From assembly GCF_026790145.1 (NCBI RefSeq), contig NZ_JALAMS010000026.1, positions 1-64,000 on the forward strand: DNA of 64,000 bases, in the 5' to 3' direction. The notes beneath the pieces are model-generated. The model was not told where the DNA came from. It ran no database searches and saw nothing but the letters and a program-made list of their open reading frames with translations. The number at the start of each line of letters is the position of its first letter. Positions within the stretch are counted from its first letter, which is position 1. This document shows, piece after piece, positions 24,858 through 34,941 of this stretch. The translations under genes were made by a program, and so were the position numbers. Origin of the DNA: Bacillus_I endophytica_A (lineage in GTDB: Bacteria; Bacillota; Bacilli; Bacillales; Bacillaceae_H).

Positions 24858-26507
24858 ATGAGAAAATATTGGAAATGGATCATACTTATTTTATTTACCT
24901 GTATTCTCATTGTATGGGGGTATGAGCGTGCAGGTCTCATTCAGTTTGGTGTGCCTTCATACGAACCATTGATGAATAACCCAAAGCCAGTTGAGAACAA
25001 AGATGATCAAGCTTTTGCGGTAAGTGCTAATCACCCACTCGCTGTTGAAGCAGGTATGGATGTGTTAAAGAAAGGAGGAAACGCTGCAGATGCAGCTGTA
25101 GCTGTTTCCTATGTACTCGCTGTTGTCGAGCCTTTTGGTTCAGGGCTTGGTGGTGGAGGTGCAGCTATTGTTTTACAAGATGAAAAAGCAATGTCTTATG
25201 ATTATAAAGAAATTGCTCCATATTCCGGAGAAACTCCAGAAATTCAAGCAGGTATTCCTGGTTTTGTGAAGGGTATTGAAAAGCTTCACGAAGACTATGG
25301 CTCACTTGAGATGGACGAGCTAATGGAACCAGCCATTAAGTTAGCAAAAGAAGGTTTTGAAGCCGATCAATACTTAGTTGACCGTCTCCAAGCTGCATCT
25401 TATCGCATTTCAAAATCATCAGCATCCCCATTTTTCAATGGAGATGCTGTTATAAAAGTTGGTGAAACGATCAAGCAGCCAGAGCTTGCTGAAACGTTAG
25501 AAAAAGTAAAAGAAAACGGAGCAAAAGATTTTTACGAAGGTGAGATGGCAACCGAGTTAGCTCAAGCGCTAGGCGTGAAAAAAAGTGATTTTCGCAAATA
25601 TGAAATTGAAAAAGAACCTCCTGTAGAATCAACGGTGTTTGGTTACCGGGTTTTTAGCTCCCCACCACCTTTAGGAGGAACAACTCTTGAGCAAATTTTA
25701 AAATTAGCTGAGGTGTTTGATTTCAACAATATCGAACCAGATCAGGCTGATTTCCCTCATGCTTTAGGAGAATTTATCAAAGTAGCCTATGAGAAACGAT
25801 TAGATACGGTTGCAGATCCACGTTATTTTTCAGAAGATATGGACAAACTTGTGACGGATTCATACATTGAATCCTTAGAAGAAGAGCTTGATCTTTCTGA
25901 TTTGCCAAGTGATGTTTTATTGGAAGATTCAACAGCAGATAAAGAAGGCTATGATAATACAACTCACTTCGTCATTACTGACCGAGAAGGCACAATGATT
26001 TCAGCTACACACTCACTTGGAAACTTTTTTGGTTCAGGTACAATGATTAATGGAATGTTTATAAACAATTCGCTTAGCCATTTTTCAACAAATGAAAACT
26101 CCCTAAACAAAAAAGAACCAGGAAAACGTCCAAGAAGTCATTCTGCTCCAATGATTTTAGCCAGTGATGAGAAGGTAATTGGCATTGGTTCACCAGGAGG
26201 AAAACGAATTCCTATGATTTTATCTCAAGTATTACTTCGTCACATTGTTTATGGGGAAGATCTACAGGAAGCAATTGATGCACCGAGATTTATTATAGAA
26301 GGAAACAAAATATATGTTGAAGAAACAATGTCAGATGATAGCATCGGGGAACTTTCACAAAGAGGCTATGACGTGTATATAAAAGACAATCCATTTTTTT
26401 ATGGAGGCGTCCAAGCGCTTGTTATTGATGAAGAAAATGACCAAATTTACGGAGGCGCAGACAGAAGAAGAATTGGAACATGGGATGCTAATAAGATAGA
26501 CGATTGA
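24858..26507 (+). CDS. Membrane-anchored gamma-glutamyltransferase (Ggt/CapD family)
   Basis: 549 residues. An N-terminal membrane segment (WIILILFTCILIVWGY) places the enzyme outside the cell. The N-terminal nucleophile hydrolase fold shows ANHPLAVEAGMDVLKKGGNA, GSGLGGGG, then YDNTTHFVITD, whose second Thr (near 369) is the expected self-cleavage site and nucleophile, and GSPGGKRIPM. Family enzymes transfer or hydrolyse gamma-glutamyl groups; CapD and related Bacillus proteins act on poly-gamma-glutamate or glutathione. No cap/pgs polymer synthesis genes are in the window, so the substrate is open. ORF preceded by CAGGAGAAC and followed by a terminator (26709-26757). Confidence 0.87.
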   Translation: MRKYWKWIILILFTCILIVWGYERAGLIQFGVPSYEPLMNNPKPVENKDDQAFAVSANHPLAVEAGMDVLKKGGNAADAAVAVSYVLAVVEPFGSGLGGGGAAIVLQDEKAMSYDYKEIAPYSGETPEIQAGIPGFVKGIEKLHEDYGSLEMDELMEPAIKLAKEGFEADQYLVDRLQAASYRISKSSASPFFNGDAVIKVGETIKQPELAETLEKVKENGAKDFYEGEMATELAQALGVKKSDFRKYEIEKEPPVESTVFGYRVFSSPPPLGGTTLEQILKLAEVFDFNNIEPDQADFPHALGEFIKVAYEKRLDTVADPRYFSEDMDKLVTDSYIESLEEELDLSDLPSDVLLEDSTADKEGYDNTTHFVITDREGTMISATHSLGNFFGSGTMINGMFINNSLSHFSTNENSLNKKEPGKRPRSHSAPMILASDEKVIGIGSPGGKRIPMILSQVLLRHIVYGEDLQEAIDAPRFIIEGNKIYVEETMSDDSIGELSQRGYDVYIKDNPFFYGGVQALVIDEENDQIYGGADRRRIGTWDANKIDD

Positions 26508-26708
26508 ATGAGGATGACTGATAATTTATTAGGTTCTTTCCTATAAGGAATTGTTCGTTCAAAGTGAGCGAGAGAGATAATAAGATGATTCTTCCTTAAT
26601 AGTAGAGAAGTCTATTCTCTATTGGATATCCTTAAATGAATAGAAAAGAACTATTCCTTTTCAACTGAAAAAAATAGGTTTTTAATGTATAGGTTCTAAA
26701 AAGTTACG

Positions 26709-26757
26709 AAGGTGTAGATCCCTTGTTCCCCAAGGAGTCTGCACCTTCCCTTTTTTA
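26709..26757 (+). terminator. Terminator of the gamma-glutamyltransferase gene
   Basis: GAAGGTGTAGATCCCTTG pairs with CAAGGAGTCTGCACCTTC with a small bulge, followed by CCTTTTTT. Confidence 0.8.
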
Positions 26758-26968
26758 CTTTGTTCATGTTTTTATTTTATTAATTATATTAGAAATTTCT
26801 TTATAAGTTGTTAATAGTTCTATTATACATTGTTCACTTTTATATCTTTCACTCTCACTAATCTAGCATAGTTTTTTTCAAAAGATCTCTTGCTTGTTTC
26901 CCATCTCATTCATTGAGATTGTTTAAAATTTTAATATATAAATCAATTGTCAAAATAAGAGTAAGAAA

Positions 26969-27889
26969 CTATACCTTTTTATTGATTTTACCCCTTATAC
27001 CAACAAAATTTGTCCCCACAACACCAATGATAATGATAATTCCACCAATTAAGTGATAGAAGTGGAACGTTTCTTGTAAAAATAAAACGCCAGCTACAAT
27101 TGTAATTAGCGTAGCGACATTACTAAAAACACTCATTTTGGCTGCTTCGATTTTGGACAAAGCAAAATTTGAAAGATATGACGTAACAAGTGATGATAAT
27201 ATTCCTAAATACAAAATAGCTAATACAAAGTCCATATGTAAAAATGGTTGAAAAAATTCACCCATTGTTCCTTCTATCATACGACTTCCAATTGCCATAC
27301 TATTAAATACAACAAAACCAAATAATGTCATAACATACGTTATCGTTAATAAGGAATATTGTTGTGTAAGTTTTCTTGCAAAAACATTATATAAGGCAGA
27401 AGCAATAGAGGAAATAATAATAAGTGCACTTCCAACTAAATTTGCTGTTTTAGCTCCTGTCCCATTCATCACAAGTAAGTAAATGACGCCAACCACTGAT
27501 AAACATATAAAAACAAGCTGCACACGTTTTGCTCTCTCCTTCAAAATTACAATAGCAAATAGCAATGTAAAAATAGGTATTGTAGCTTGTATAATTCCAG
27601 CTTCTGAAGAAGATGTCCTAGCTAGCCCAAATATTTGAAAAGCGAAAAATAGCATTGGATATAACAGTGCTAAAGGTAGGATTCTAGCAATATCTCTCCA
27701 ATGTATCTTTAATTTATTTTTAGTGAATTGTATAAAAATCGTCGCTCCAACAAAAGCAATGGTAAAGCGATGAGCAAGTGTGTCTAATGGTGTAGCCACC
27801 ACCAAAGTCATTTTAACAAACATAAATGATAGACCAATAATAAATGCATAGGCTATCGCAGCAATATAAGCTTTACTTTTTTCAGTCAT
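26969..27889 (-). CDS. EamA/DMT-family transporter
   Basis: 306 residues with ten predicted membrane helices in two EamA repeats (about 8-140 and 150-295). Repeat starts are YAFIIGLSFMFVKMTL and SALIIISSIASALYNVFARK, each with the family's small-residue pattern and conserved Glu-Ala-Gly (SSSEAGIIQATIPIF). DMT members export amino acids and metabolites or act in sugar uptake; the substrate is unknown. It is divergent from the MocR-type gene across 118 bases that hold a palindromic operator, a common pairing in which the regulator controls the exporter. Confidence 0.85.
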   Translation of the reverse strand: MTEKSKAYIAAIAYAFIIGLSFMFVKMTLVVATPLDTLAHRFTIAFVGATIFIQFTKNKLKIHWRDIARILPLALLYPMLFFAFQIFGLARTSSSEAGIIQATIPIFTLLFAIVILKERAKRVQLVFICLSVVGVIYLLVMNGTGAKTANLVGSALIIISSIASALYNVFARKLTQQYSLLTITYVMTLFGFVVFNSMAIGSRMIEGTMGEFFQPFLHMDFVLAILYLGILSSLVTSYLSNFALSKIEAAKMSVFSNVATLITIVAGVLFLQETFHFYHLIGGIIIIIGVVGTNFVGIRGKINKKV

Positions 27890-27958
27890 ACAAATTACTC
27901 CTTCTATTTTTTATCTGATCGATAAATCCATCATAATTAATCTTAGAACTTTTTGCGA

Positions 27959-27990
27959 TATAATAAATACGCATCTGTACCGATACAGAT
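27959..27990 (+). promoter_or_regulatory. MocR promoter -10 with overlapping operator palindrome
   Basis: TATAAT (27959-27964) is followed 8 bases later by ATCTGTA-CCGA-TACAGAT (27973-27990), a perfect 7-bp inverted repeat covering the expected start point. TTAATC at 16 bases upstream is a weak -35. The palindrome ends about 17 bases before the regulator's ATG and suits autorepression. Confidence 0.65.
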
Positions 27991-28007
27991 AATAAAGGAG
28001 GCTTCAT

Positions 28008-29345
28008 ATGTTTAAATACGAATCGATATACAATAACATAAAAGATCGAATTCAAATAGCTGATTTACAGGCGGGTGAAAAGTTGCCATCTATTCGTGAT
28101 TTATCTCAGCAATTTACTTGTAGCAAAAGTACGATATTAACGGCTCTCAATAAACTAGAAGATCAACACTTGATTTACGCCATTCCTAAAAGTGGTTACT
28201 ATGTAGTAGATCATCAAATGCCACATAAACCTTCTACTACCGATTTTATAGACTTTGCTACGTCATCTCCAACATGGCATGCCTTTCCTTATAAAGACTT
28301 TCAACATTGCATGAATAAAGCAATTGATACGTATCAAGAAGAATTATTTCATTATGGAACCCCAAATGGTTTGCCTTCCTTAATTGATGAAGCTAGAAAA
28401 CTATTAGAGACGTATCAAATATTTACACATTCAGATCATATTTTCGTTACTTCAGGCGTTCAGCAAGCTTTAGCGATTCTTAGTCTCATGCCTTTTCCTA
28501 ATCATCGTAAAACGATACTTGTTGAACAGCCAAGTTATCATCTTTATATGGACTTTATAAAAACCTATAAGCTACCAGTAGTCGGGATTAGAAGGACCGT
28601 AAATGGAATTGATTTAGAGGAATTAGAACAAATCTTCCGTTCTCATGATATTAAATTTTTCTATACGATGCCACGATTCCATAGTCCTTTAGGCACTTCC
28701 TATCGTAAAAAAGAAAAAGAAGCCATTCTATCTTTAGCTGCTAGATATGATGTTTATATCGTAGAAGATGACTATTTAGCCGATTTTGAACAAAATACAA
28801 AAGTAGATCCGCTATTTTCGTATGATACACATAATCATGTAATTTATTTAAAGAGTTTTTCTAAAATTATGTTCCCTGGATTACGTATAGGGTTTGCGGT
28901 CTTACCACCATTATTAACGCCTCTCTTTCAGAGATATAAAAAAACAACGGATATTGACAGCTCAATGATTTCACAAGCAGCATTGGAACTTTATATAAAG
29001 AGTGGCATGTTTAATCATTATCGTGCTAGAGTAAGCGGTACTTATGCGGCCCGTGCAACCATACTTCAGCATGCTTTAAAAAAACATTTGTCTGTATATC
29101 AATCTCCCTCAGAAATTTGTATGCATAGTCACATTGTATTACCAAAGAGAGTCAATTTAAATTTACTTATTTCCCATTTAAATCAACATAAAGTTTTATT
29201 AGAAGCTATTGATGGAAATTATTTAGATGGCGTTTTGAATGAAAGAATTTTAAAATTGAATATTTCTAACATAGAAGAATATAAAATTGAAGAAGGAATT
29301 AAAAAAATCGCTATAGCTTTAAATAATAGCAAAAACTACTTCTAA
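28008..29345 (+). CDS. MocR-type GntR/aminotransferase transcription regulator
   Basis: 445 residues. The N-terminal GntR winged helix (1-75) has AGEKLPSIRDLSQQF and SKSTILTALNKLEDQHLIY. The remainder is a fold-type I aminotransferase-like domain with HYGTPNGLPSLIDEARKLL, TSGVQQALAIL, VEQPSYHLYMDF, VEDDYLADFE and KSFSKIMFPGLRIGF, where the Lys is expected to bind PLP. MocR proteins use PLP, often with an amino compound, as effector. The divergent EamA transporter is the likely target. GGAGG lies 8 bases before the ATG. Confidence 0.9.
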   Translation: MFKYESIYNNIKDRIQIADLQAGEKLPSIRDLSQQFTCSKSTILTALNKLEDQHLIYAIPKSGYYVVDHQMPHKPSTTDFIDFATSSPTWHAFPYKDFQHCMNKAIDTYQEELFHYGTPNGLPSLIDEARKLLETYQIFTHSDHIFVTSGVQQALAILSLMPFPNHRKTILVEQPSYHLYMDFIKTYKLPVVGIRRTVNGIDLEELEQIFRSHDIKFFYTMPRFHSPLGTSYRKKEKEAILSLAARYDVYIVEDDYLADFEQNTKVDPLFSYDTHNHVIYLKSFSKIMFPGLRIGFAVLPPLLTPLFQRYKKTTDIDSSMISQAALELYIKSGMFNHYRARVSGTYAARATILQHALKKHLSVYQSPSEICMHSHIVLPKRVNLNLLISHLNQHKVLLEAIDGNYLDGVLNERILKLNISNIEEYKIEEGIKKIAIALNNSKNYF

Positions 29346-29872
29346 TAAGAAAGAGAATTCAATTATACATTTCCAGGTTATGTGGTGATATTGATAATCA
29401 TAGTAACGAGGAAAAAATCAGTTCAGTTATTTTTATAACCAAAGCAAAGATGAACACTATACTTTAGGTGTCAAAAAATGAGTTTATGGAGTAATACATA
29501 CAAATTCAGGAAAATGTTTTAGTGTATAAATTAGATACTGAGTGTTAATTATTATGGATATATCGCTATTGTAAAATTTAATATCATTGAATTAACATTT
29601 TAGCCAAAAACAATCTAATCCTTAGTAATAGAATAAACATACGATATACACGGCTAGTTCACAAAACACGGTAAAGAAAGTTTGATTTAATCAAACCTTC
29701 TTTACCGTGTTTTATTCAATCTTGATAAAAAATAAGGATTAGTAATTCGAGATAAACCAAAGAAAAATCCCACTAAATACGTTTCTAATTCGAATGTAAA
29801 AATCCCTATTTAACCTGTTATTATGCTAAATTCTCTTTTCATTCATGTTTAATAATAGCATTAGTATAAAAT
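29346..29872. other. Intergenic stretch with a bidirectional terminator
   Basis: A strong hairpin at 29665-29713 (AAAACACGGTAAAGAA and complement, with an inner GTTTGATTTAATCAAAC) ends both flanking convergent genes. At 29380-29560 short fragments such as KDEHYTLGVKK are readable in shifting frames, which may be remnants of a lost gene, but nothing is identifiable. Confidence 0.6.
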
Positions 29873-30976
29873 TTATTGCTCGTTCAATTTCCTTTTAAAA
29901 TACGAACGGATACTAGAGATTAGCAGCATAAACAAAGGAACAACGACAAACATAACGAAAGAAACGATCTCTGTAATAAAACCTTCTTCTCCTTGCTCTA
30001 AAAAACTAGAAGCCATTGTAAGAGATAGGAAAATAACAATAGTCCCTATTGGCAAAAGAATGGGATGATACCTTTTTAATTTAAATAAATCAGCTATTCC
30101 AATAATTGCACTATACAAATAGACCGATGCTTTGAAAAAGACAGTAATCAATAATGTAAAAACCACAATTGCGTCAAGCCTTTCAATAAAATCCAACAGA
30201 TTGACCTTCCCAACTGCTGTTAACGTTGGAAATGTAGACTTTTTCATCACTTCTACACCAAGAACAGATATATTTAACAAGACGGTCCAGCCTAAAATAA
30301 GTCCGCTTGAAATTAAGGCTATCAGCCATACTCTCTTTACTAATTGAGGTTGATTTAAATATGGTGCGATCATCGTAAAGGCTATCATTTCACCAAATGG
30401 GAAAATGAGTAGATGAGGAAAGGCTGTAGTAAAGATAGGTTTCCAGCCATGTTCAAGAAAAGGAAGGATATGATAAAAATCAACATCTCCTGATACAAGA
30501 ACAAAAAAATTCCCCGCTCCCCCTAACAAAAGTAAAATAACAATAAATACTTCTGCTGTCCTCCCTACTACTTCCACTCCTAGATGAATGACATAGCACA
30601 TCACTAGCACAAGTGTAAGATTAATTGCCAATAAGGGGGTTTCTGATAAGGTAGATGAAACTAATAAATCTCCGAATTCTCGTACGTTTCTTCCGCAAAT
30701 ATACAAGAAGTAGACACAGTATAACAAACCAACAATCCATCCAACGTATTTACCCAATATCTCACGTGTATATCCAGTAAGAAGCAAGTTAGGATATTGA
30801 CGAAATAAAAAATAATAGATAAACGATAAGATAATCCCTCCACTCATTGCTAAGAGAATAGAAAGCCAGACATCCTTTCCTGCCTCTCCTCCGTAGCTGA
30901 CAACCAAGGCTGTTCCTAACTCAAAGATAAACATCAAAGCAAAGAGTTGAATTCCGCTTATTTTCGCTTTCTCCAT
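29873..30976 (-). CDS. Spore germinant-receptor permease (GerAB / YndE family)
   Basis: 367 residues with ten or so membrane helices and the GerAB signature. The N-terminus is KISGIQLFALMFIFELGTAL, followed by YLLTGY-type sequence NLLLTGYTREILGKYVGW, ILPFLEHGWKPIF and FPFGEMIAF. GerAB-type APC-fold proteins are the B subunits of nutrient germinant receptors in the inner spore membrane. The A and C subunit genes are not adjacent: the next gene upstream is a DUF3231 protein. It is an orphan B subunit like B. subtilis YndE or YfkT without partners, or its partners lie elsewhere. Confidence 0.87.
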   Translation of the reverse strand: MEKAKISGIQLFALMFIFELGTALVVSYGGEAGKDVWLSILLAMSGGIILSFIYYFLFRQYPNLLLTGYTREILGKYVGWIVGLLYCVYFLYICGRNVREFGDLLVSSTLSETPLLAINLTLVLVMCYVIHLGVEVVGRTAEVFIVILLLLGGAGNFFVLVSGDVDFYHILPFLEHGWKPIFTTAFPHLLIFPFGEMIAFTMIAPYLNQPQLVKRVWLIALISSGLILGWTVLLNISVLGVEVMKKSTFPTLTAVGKVNLLDFIERLDAIVVFTLLITVFFKASVYLYSAIIGIADLFKLKRYHPILLPIGTIVIFLSLTMASSFLEQGEEGFITEIVSFVMFVVVPLFMLLISSIRSYFKRKLNEQ

Positions 30977-31171
30977 TCATTGAAAACTCCCTTCTTTGCT
31001 TACATCTATTGATTTATATAGGATTTGGTTTGTCATACTTGTTTAACGAATGAAGGACACTGGAATGATCGTTGAAACAGTTGATAGGGATATCCGCATA
31101 TCGCTTTCATACAACATCAACAAGGTGAACTTGAGCCATAACACTTCTATAAAGTTATTTATCATCTTTAA

Positions 31172-31212
31172 AAACGAGAAAACGACTGATTCAAGTCGTT
31201 TCTTCTCGTTTT
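31172..31212 (-). terminator. Terminator of the DUF3231 gene
   Basis: AACGAGAAAACGACT pairs with AAGTCGTTTCTTCTCGTT with one bulge; T runs follow on the minus strand. Confidence 0.8.
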
Positions 31213-31292
31213 ATACTTTAGATGATATCCAAAGTTTATTTACATCATTATATTTTTATGGATTCGTTCTTTCATAAACTCCTCTTAGAGGT

Positions 31293-32306
31293 TCATTTTT
31301 TCTTTTTTACCAGTTTCTCTTTATCTAATGTTGTAGGAGGCTGCTCCATCCACTTATTCTTAATCATGATATCAGCTCCATCCTTAGCATACTGAGCCAC
31401 CTCAAGGGATAAACGTTCATAATTAAGAATGAGGTCCGTTCTTTGACTAGCTGATGCTGCTGTGGAGTAATTTCCTGTTCCTGTTGCACTTAACATTCCC
31501 ATATGAAACATAGCCAGTTTATCCGAAAAAGGCGGTGTTGTAGCATCGGTAATGGCAACATCAGATGAAATAGGGGATTCTATATCGCTATCAAGAAGAA
31601 TCCTTGTGAAAATCCGCATATGTTTTCGGGAAATATCCCTTCCTCTTAACATCCAATTTTGAACTTCTTCATGAAAGGAGACTTGGGCAAAACTAAGGGA
31701 CAGTTTACTTCCGATATGGTTAGTGACACTATTCATGTATAAATGGGAAATCTCTATAGCATTTAATGGCCGTTGTTTATTGAATAGAGAAAAACCACTT
31801 AAATATTTGTGACTATCTACAAAATCCGTTTCGGTCGGGTACGGGATATAAGGTGCTCGAATATATAATCCCTTTTCTAGTAATAAATCTGTAGTTTTAT
31901 CAAATAAATCAGATGTTTCTCCCAGTCCTTTTATAAAATACGATTTGAGGTCTTTCCTCGCCCCCATAGAGGTGAATCCACTATATCCAAGCATCCCTAC
32001 TCTAGTCATATGGGCTAAATATTGAAGGATAAAAGCATCTGTATATAACCGAGGAGCATTCACATTCACATCCTCATCTGTAAATCCTGTTGGGAGTGGA
32101 ATCTGTTCTTGTTGAAATAATGTGGTTAACTTCTCAATATGAGCACAAGAGATATCATACGCCTCCTGAATAAGGGGACGCATATCTTCATCTTCTACCG
32201 TTTGTAAGAAATAAGATAATACACATTTGGACATACTATCTTGCATATAGTTAGTCCATATACAAGCTATTTCAGCTGACGTTAACTGAGTAGGATGTGT
32301 CGTCAT
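31293..32306 (-). CDS. DUF3231-family protein
   Basis: 337 residues built of two related halves (about 1-165 and 170-330). Each opens with the same pattern, LTSAEIACIWTNYMQDSMSK and LNAIEISHLYMNSVTNHIGS, and carries helices with RGRDISRKH or EAYDISCAH. This is the DUF3231 arrangement, a ferritin-like four-helix fold common in sporeformers and distantly like spore coat protein F. No enzymatic role is established. Ends in a Lys-rich tail. GGAGG-type site precedes the ATG. It is flanked by two hairpins and is probably monocistronic. Confidence 0.82.
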   Translation of the reverse strand: MTTHPTQLTSAEIACIWTNYMQDSMSKCVLSYFLQTVEDEDMRPLIQEAYDISCAHIEKLTTLFQQEQIPLPTGFTDEDVNVNAPRLYTDAFILQYLAHMTRVGMLGYSGFTSMGARKDLKSYFIKGLGETSDLFDKTTDLLLEKGLYIRAPYIPYPTETDFVDSHKYLSGFSLFNKQRPLNAIEISHLYMNSVTNHIGSKLSLSFAQVSFHEEVQNWMLRGRDISRKHMRIFTRILLDSDIESPISSDVAITDATTPPFSDKLAMFHMGMLSATGTGNYSTAASASQRTDLILNYERLSLEVAQYAKDGADIMIKNKWMEQPPTTLDKEKLVKKKK

Positions 32307-32955
32307 AATCTAGGTACCTCCAGAGAATAATTGTTCAAGATATGTATATTATTTACAAGTTGAATCTAAATTATTATGACGAAAGCCAAGGGAGAATCTC
32401 CCTTGGCCTTTATTTATTATTTAGTTGTATCTTTTTTCTGCCTGAAACCAACTTACAAAACGATGAGTAATCAATAGTAAAACAGCATAAATCCTGATAT
32501 TTAGATATCCCCATTTTTCTTCTTTTTATAAATTTTCCATACAAAAACTCACTAAAACATAACTTAGTGAGTTAGAAAATGTATAAATTATGTATTTTTA
32601 ATTTACATAAAACATCTTTGGGAAAGTTAGAGAGGAGCGAATCCCGTATCATTTAAGAGTTCTGTGTCTTTTCTTTTTTCGTTACTCCATAAATGCGCTC
32701 GATAAAGAACTTAAATAAACTCCCCCCTATAGTTTAAGTAAATATTTTCACAAGATCCCCTACTAAATGCATTTTGAAAAGCTATTTATAAAGAAAAAAG
32801 CAACAATTCTAACGTTGCCTTTTCCAATTTATCTTATTCGCAATTTTGTACGCTAGAGGAATTTCAACTTACAAAACCCCAATGCCTTATTATGCTAAGA
32901 ATTTGACTTTTAAAAAGAGCGTTCTTAGCAGTATAAAAATTAACTAGTATCTATC
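32307..32955. other. Intergenic stretch with three hairpins
   Basis: Hairpins are at 32385-32408 (GCCAAGGGAG-AAT-CTCCCTTGGC), 32543-32572 (ACTCACTAA and complement) and 32799-32822 (GGCAACG...TGTTGC followed by TTTTTT on the minus strand, the probable terminator of the DUF817 gene). No coding region is recognised. Confidence 0.55.
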
Positions 32956-33720
32956 CTAGCGGGATTTTTCCTTAACCTGCTTTAACGTTGCTACTATAAG
33001 AAAGCTAACAATCACTAATAAGAGCCATGAACTCACCTTTCCTAGATGAACGAGGCTCCATGCATCAGTTTGGTTTGGATATTCCCATGCTCCAAAGAAT
33101 GTTGCGATATTTTCGGCTATCCATATAAAAAAACCGATGAGCACAAAGGAAAGCGCGAGTGGCATACGGTAACGAGTTCCATCAACCTCGTATGTGACCC
33201 ATGATTGCCAAAAGACGATAATTACAAGTCCAGATAACCACCAACGAATGTCAATCTAATAATGGTGGGTGAAAAAGTTCAAATAAATCGCAGCTGTAAG
33301 AGGTACAACTACCAAAAACGGTGGCCACTTAATCAGTTCAACCTTAAATCTCCTCCACGCCTGGCAAAGATAACTCGCTACACTTGCGTACATGAATCCA
33401 CTATACAAAGGTACTCCAAAAATTTTAGAATATCCTTCCTCTGGGTAAGACCAGGAACCCATATGTACCTTAAAAAGTTCAAGAAAGAGTCCAATAAGGT
33501 GAAACAATGTGATAACCTTTAGTTCATCCTGTGTTTCAAGCCCAAAACGCACCATCCACCACTGCATCAACAGACAGATGATGAGCAGCCAGTCATATCG
33601 TGGCAGGAAGGATATTGGCATGATTTGTGTAAAAGCCAAAGAAGCAAAAATAACGACAGGAAACAAACACGAGAGGGCCTGCTCCCAACCAAAACGAACG
33701 AGTTGTTTTAGTGCCCTCAT
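32956..33720 (-). pseudogene. DUF817 integral membrane protein interrupted by an amber codon
   Basis: From the ATG at 33720 (8 bases after GGAGG) the frame reads MRALKQLVRFGWEQALSC and passes FHLIGLFLELFKVHMGSW, LYSGFMYASVASYL and YLNFFTHHY to TAG (33256-33258). The same frame continues IDIRWWLSGLVIIVFWQSW through IAENIATFFGAWEYPNQTD to KEKSR and a stop. The joined product of about 253 residues is a complete DUF817 protein with seven or so membrane helices, family function unknown. A single substitution separates the halves, so this is a recent nonsense mutation or a sequencing error. Confidence 0.88.
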
Positions 33721-33855
33721 GATTTGGTCCTCCAACGTTTTTTTCTAAATAGATGGAAGTCCTGCTTAGTGTAGCTGAATACATTTAGGGTTAGATGCAT
33801 AAGTTCACCCTTGAACAACTTTCTCTTCCTCTCTATGTTACATATTCCTATTTTA

Positions 33856-34077
33856 TTAATCTTGGGTATCTTCATCACTTCGGTATTCTAGAAGATCTCC
33901 TGGTTGACATTCTAATGCTTTGCAAATCGCCTCTAAAGTGGATAATCGAACTGCCTTTGCCTTTCCATTTTTCAATATAGAAAGATTAGCCATCGTTATT
34001 CCAACCCTCTCCGAAAGTTCCGTAACGCTCATTTTCCTTTTAGCCAGCATCACGTCAATATTGATTATAATTGCCAT
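33856..34077 (-). CDS. XRE/Cro-type small HTH regulator (YozG-like)
   Basis: 73 residues from ATG 34077, with the helix-turn-helix LAKRKMSVTELSERVGITM-ANLSILKNGK and the tail STLEAICKALECQPGDLL typical of the short YozG-like proteins that pair with DUF2975 membrane proteins. The GAGGTG site overlaps the stop codon of the DUF2975 gene, and the longer start at 34086 falls inside it. The two genes form a tight operon; the HTH protein is inferred to regulate it. Confidence 0.85.
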   Translation of the reverse strand: MAIIINIDVMLAKRKMSVTELSERVGITMANLSILKNGKAKAVRLSTLEAICKALECQPGDLLEYRSDEDTQD

Positions 34078-34087
34078 TGTTTTCACC

Positions 34088-34570
34088 TCAGACTGTTAAG
34101 TCATTTTCTGATTTTATATCAATCGCTTCTTTTAATAGTTTTTGAAGAACAGCAGCAAAGACCGCAATTACCATTGAAGCAAAAATAATTACTAATCCAA
34201 TTAATATAATACCTGGGGCGTCGTCTTTCTCCGCTATGAGATATAAAAGTGGCATGCCGACCATATATAAGATACTGATTGTGATGGCACAGTATTTTAT
34301 ATTCTTTAAAGCTTTTACAGAAATTGTAGAGAACGCTTTATTCTTATCAATATAGCTTAAAAGTTTAAAAGCTTGATACAGAGCAATGTAAAACGGGATC
34401 GCCGCTGCATACAAATCGATGAAAATAAGATATTTTATATACGCCATATCTGGATACAATTCTGCTGCATAGCTCCCTACCTCAGGCACTAAAAATATGC
34501 CTAAAGCAAGAACTGGAATTCCCATAAGAATAACAGCTATCTTTAAAAAGAAGGTTGTTCCTTTGTTCAT
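34088..34570 (-). CDS. DUF2975 membrane protein (YoaS-like)
   Basis: About 160 residues with four membrane helices (about 8-28, 45-65, 90-115 and 122-148) and the family block YIKYLIFIDLYAAAIPFYIA, then SYIDKNKAFSTISVKALKNI, the cytoplasmic loop common to DUF2975. The function of the family is unknown; it is usually encoded just before a small XRE regulator, as here. ATG 34570 follows GTGAGGTG with 6 bases of spacing; the frame's GTG at 34579 lies within that site. Confidence 0.85.
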   Translation of the reverse strand: MNKGTTFFLKIAVILMGIPVLALGIFLVPEVGSYAAELYPDMAYIKYLIFIDLYAAAIPFYIALYQAFKLLSYIDKNKAFSTISVKALKNIKYCAITISILYMVGMPLLYLIAEKDDAPGIILIGLVIIFASMVIAVFAAVLQKLLKEAIDIKSENDLTV

Positions 34571-34941
34571 AAAAAGCACCTCACTTATTTATTGTCAATT
34601 TGAATTTAACACATAATTTATCGTTTTACAATAAATTTTTATTTAATATTGTTATTTTTTTATTGCTAAATAAATGTTAATTGTGTCAAAAGTAATGGAT
34701 GGTCTTATTCAAAAGACTACGATTCTATCTCGTAGTCCAAAAAAATAGATTTGACTTATTGTTAGAAAGTATTATCAAGTTAAGTAAAATAGCTGTAGTA
34801 ATGGGAATAAAAAAAGCTTTGGTTAGACCAAAGCTTTTTTTATACTTATTTTGTAGTAGAAAAAGGGAAAATGTCATTAAACAGACTTTCTAGTATTATC
34901 AGTAACAAGTAATATACTACGCGTATTAATAAATACAACTA
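34571..34941. other. Intergenic stretch with bidirectional terminator
   Basis: AAAAAAGCTTTGGT-TAG-ACCAAAGCTTTTTT at 34809-34840 is a strong symmetric terminator, probably serving manA (minus strand) and any + strand transcript. Upstream is very AT-rich promoter sequence for the DUF2975 operon. Confidence 0.7.

Noticed and set aside
203..33720. Several in-frame TAG codons in good frames suggested amber recoding or a suppressor tRNA.
   Set aside because: Intact genes in the window end in TAG (for example the MFS gene and the Lrp gene), one broken gene uses TAA, and no pyrrolysine or suppressor machinery is visible. Independent nonsense mutations or sequence errors are simpler.
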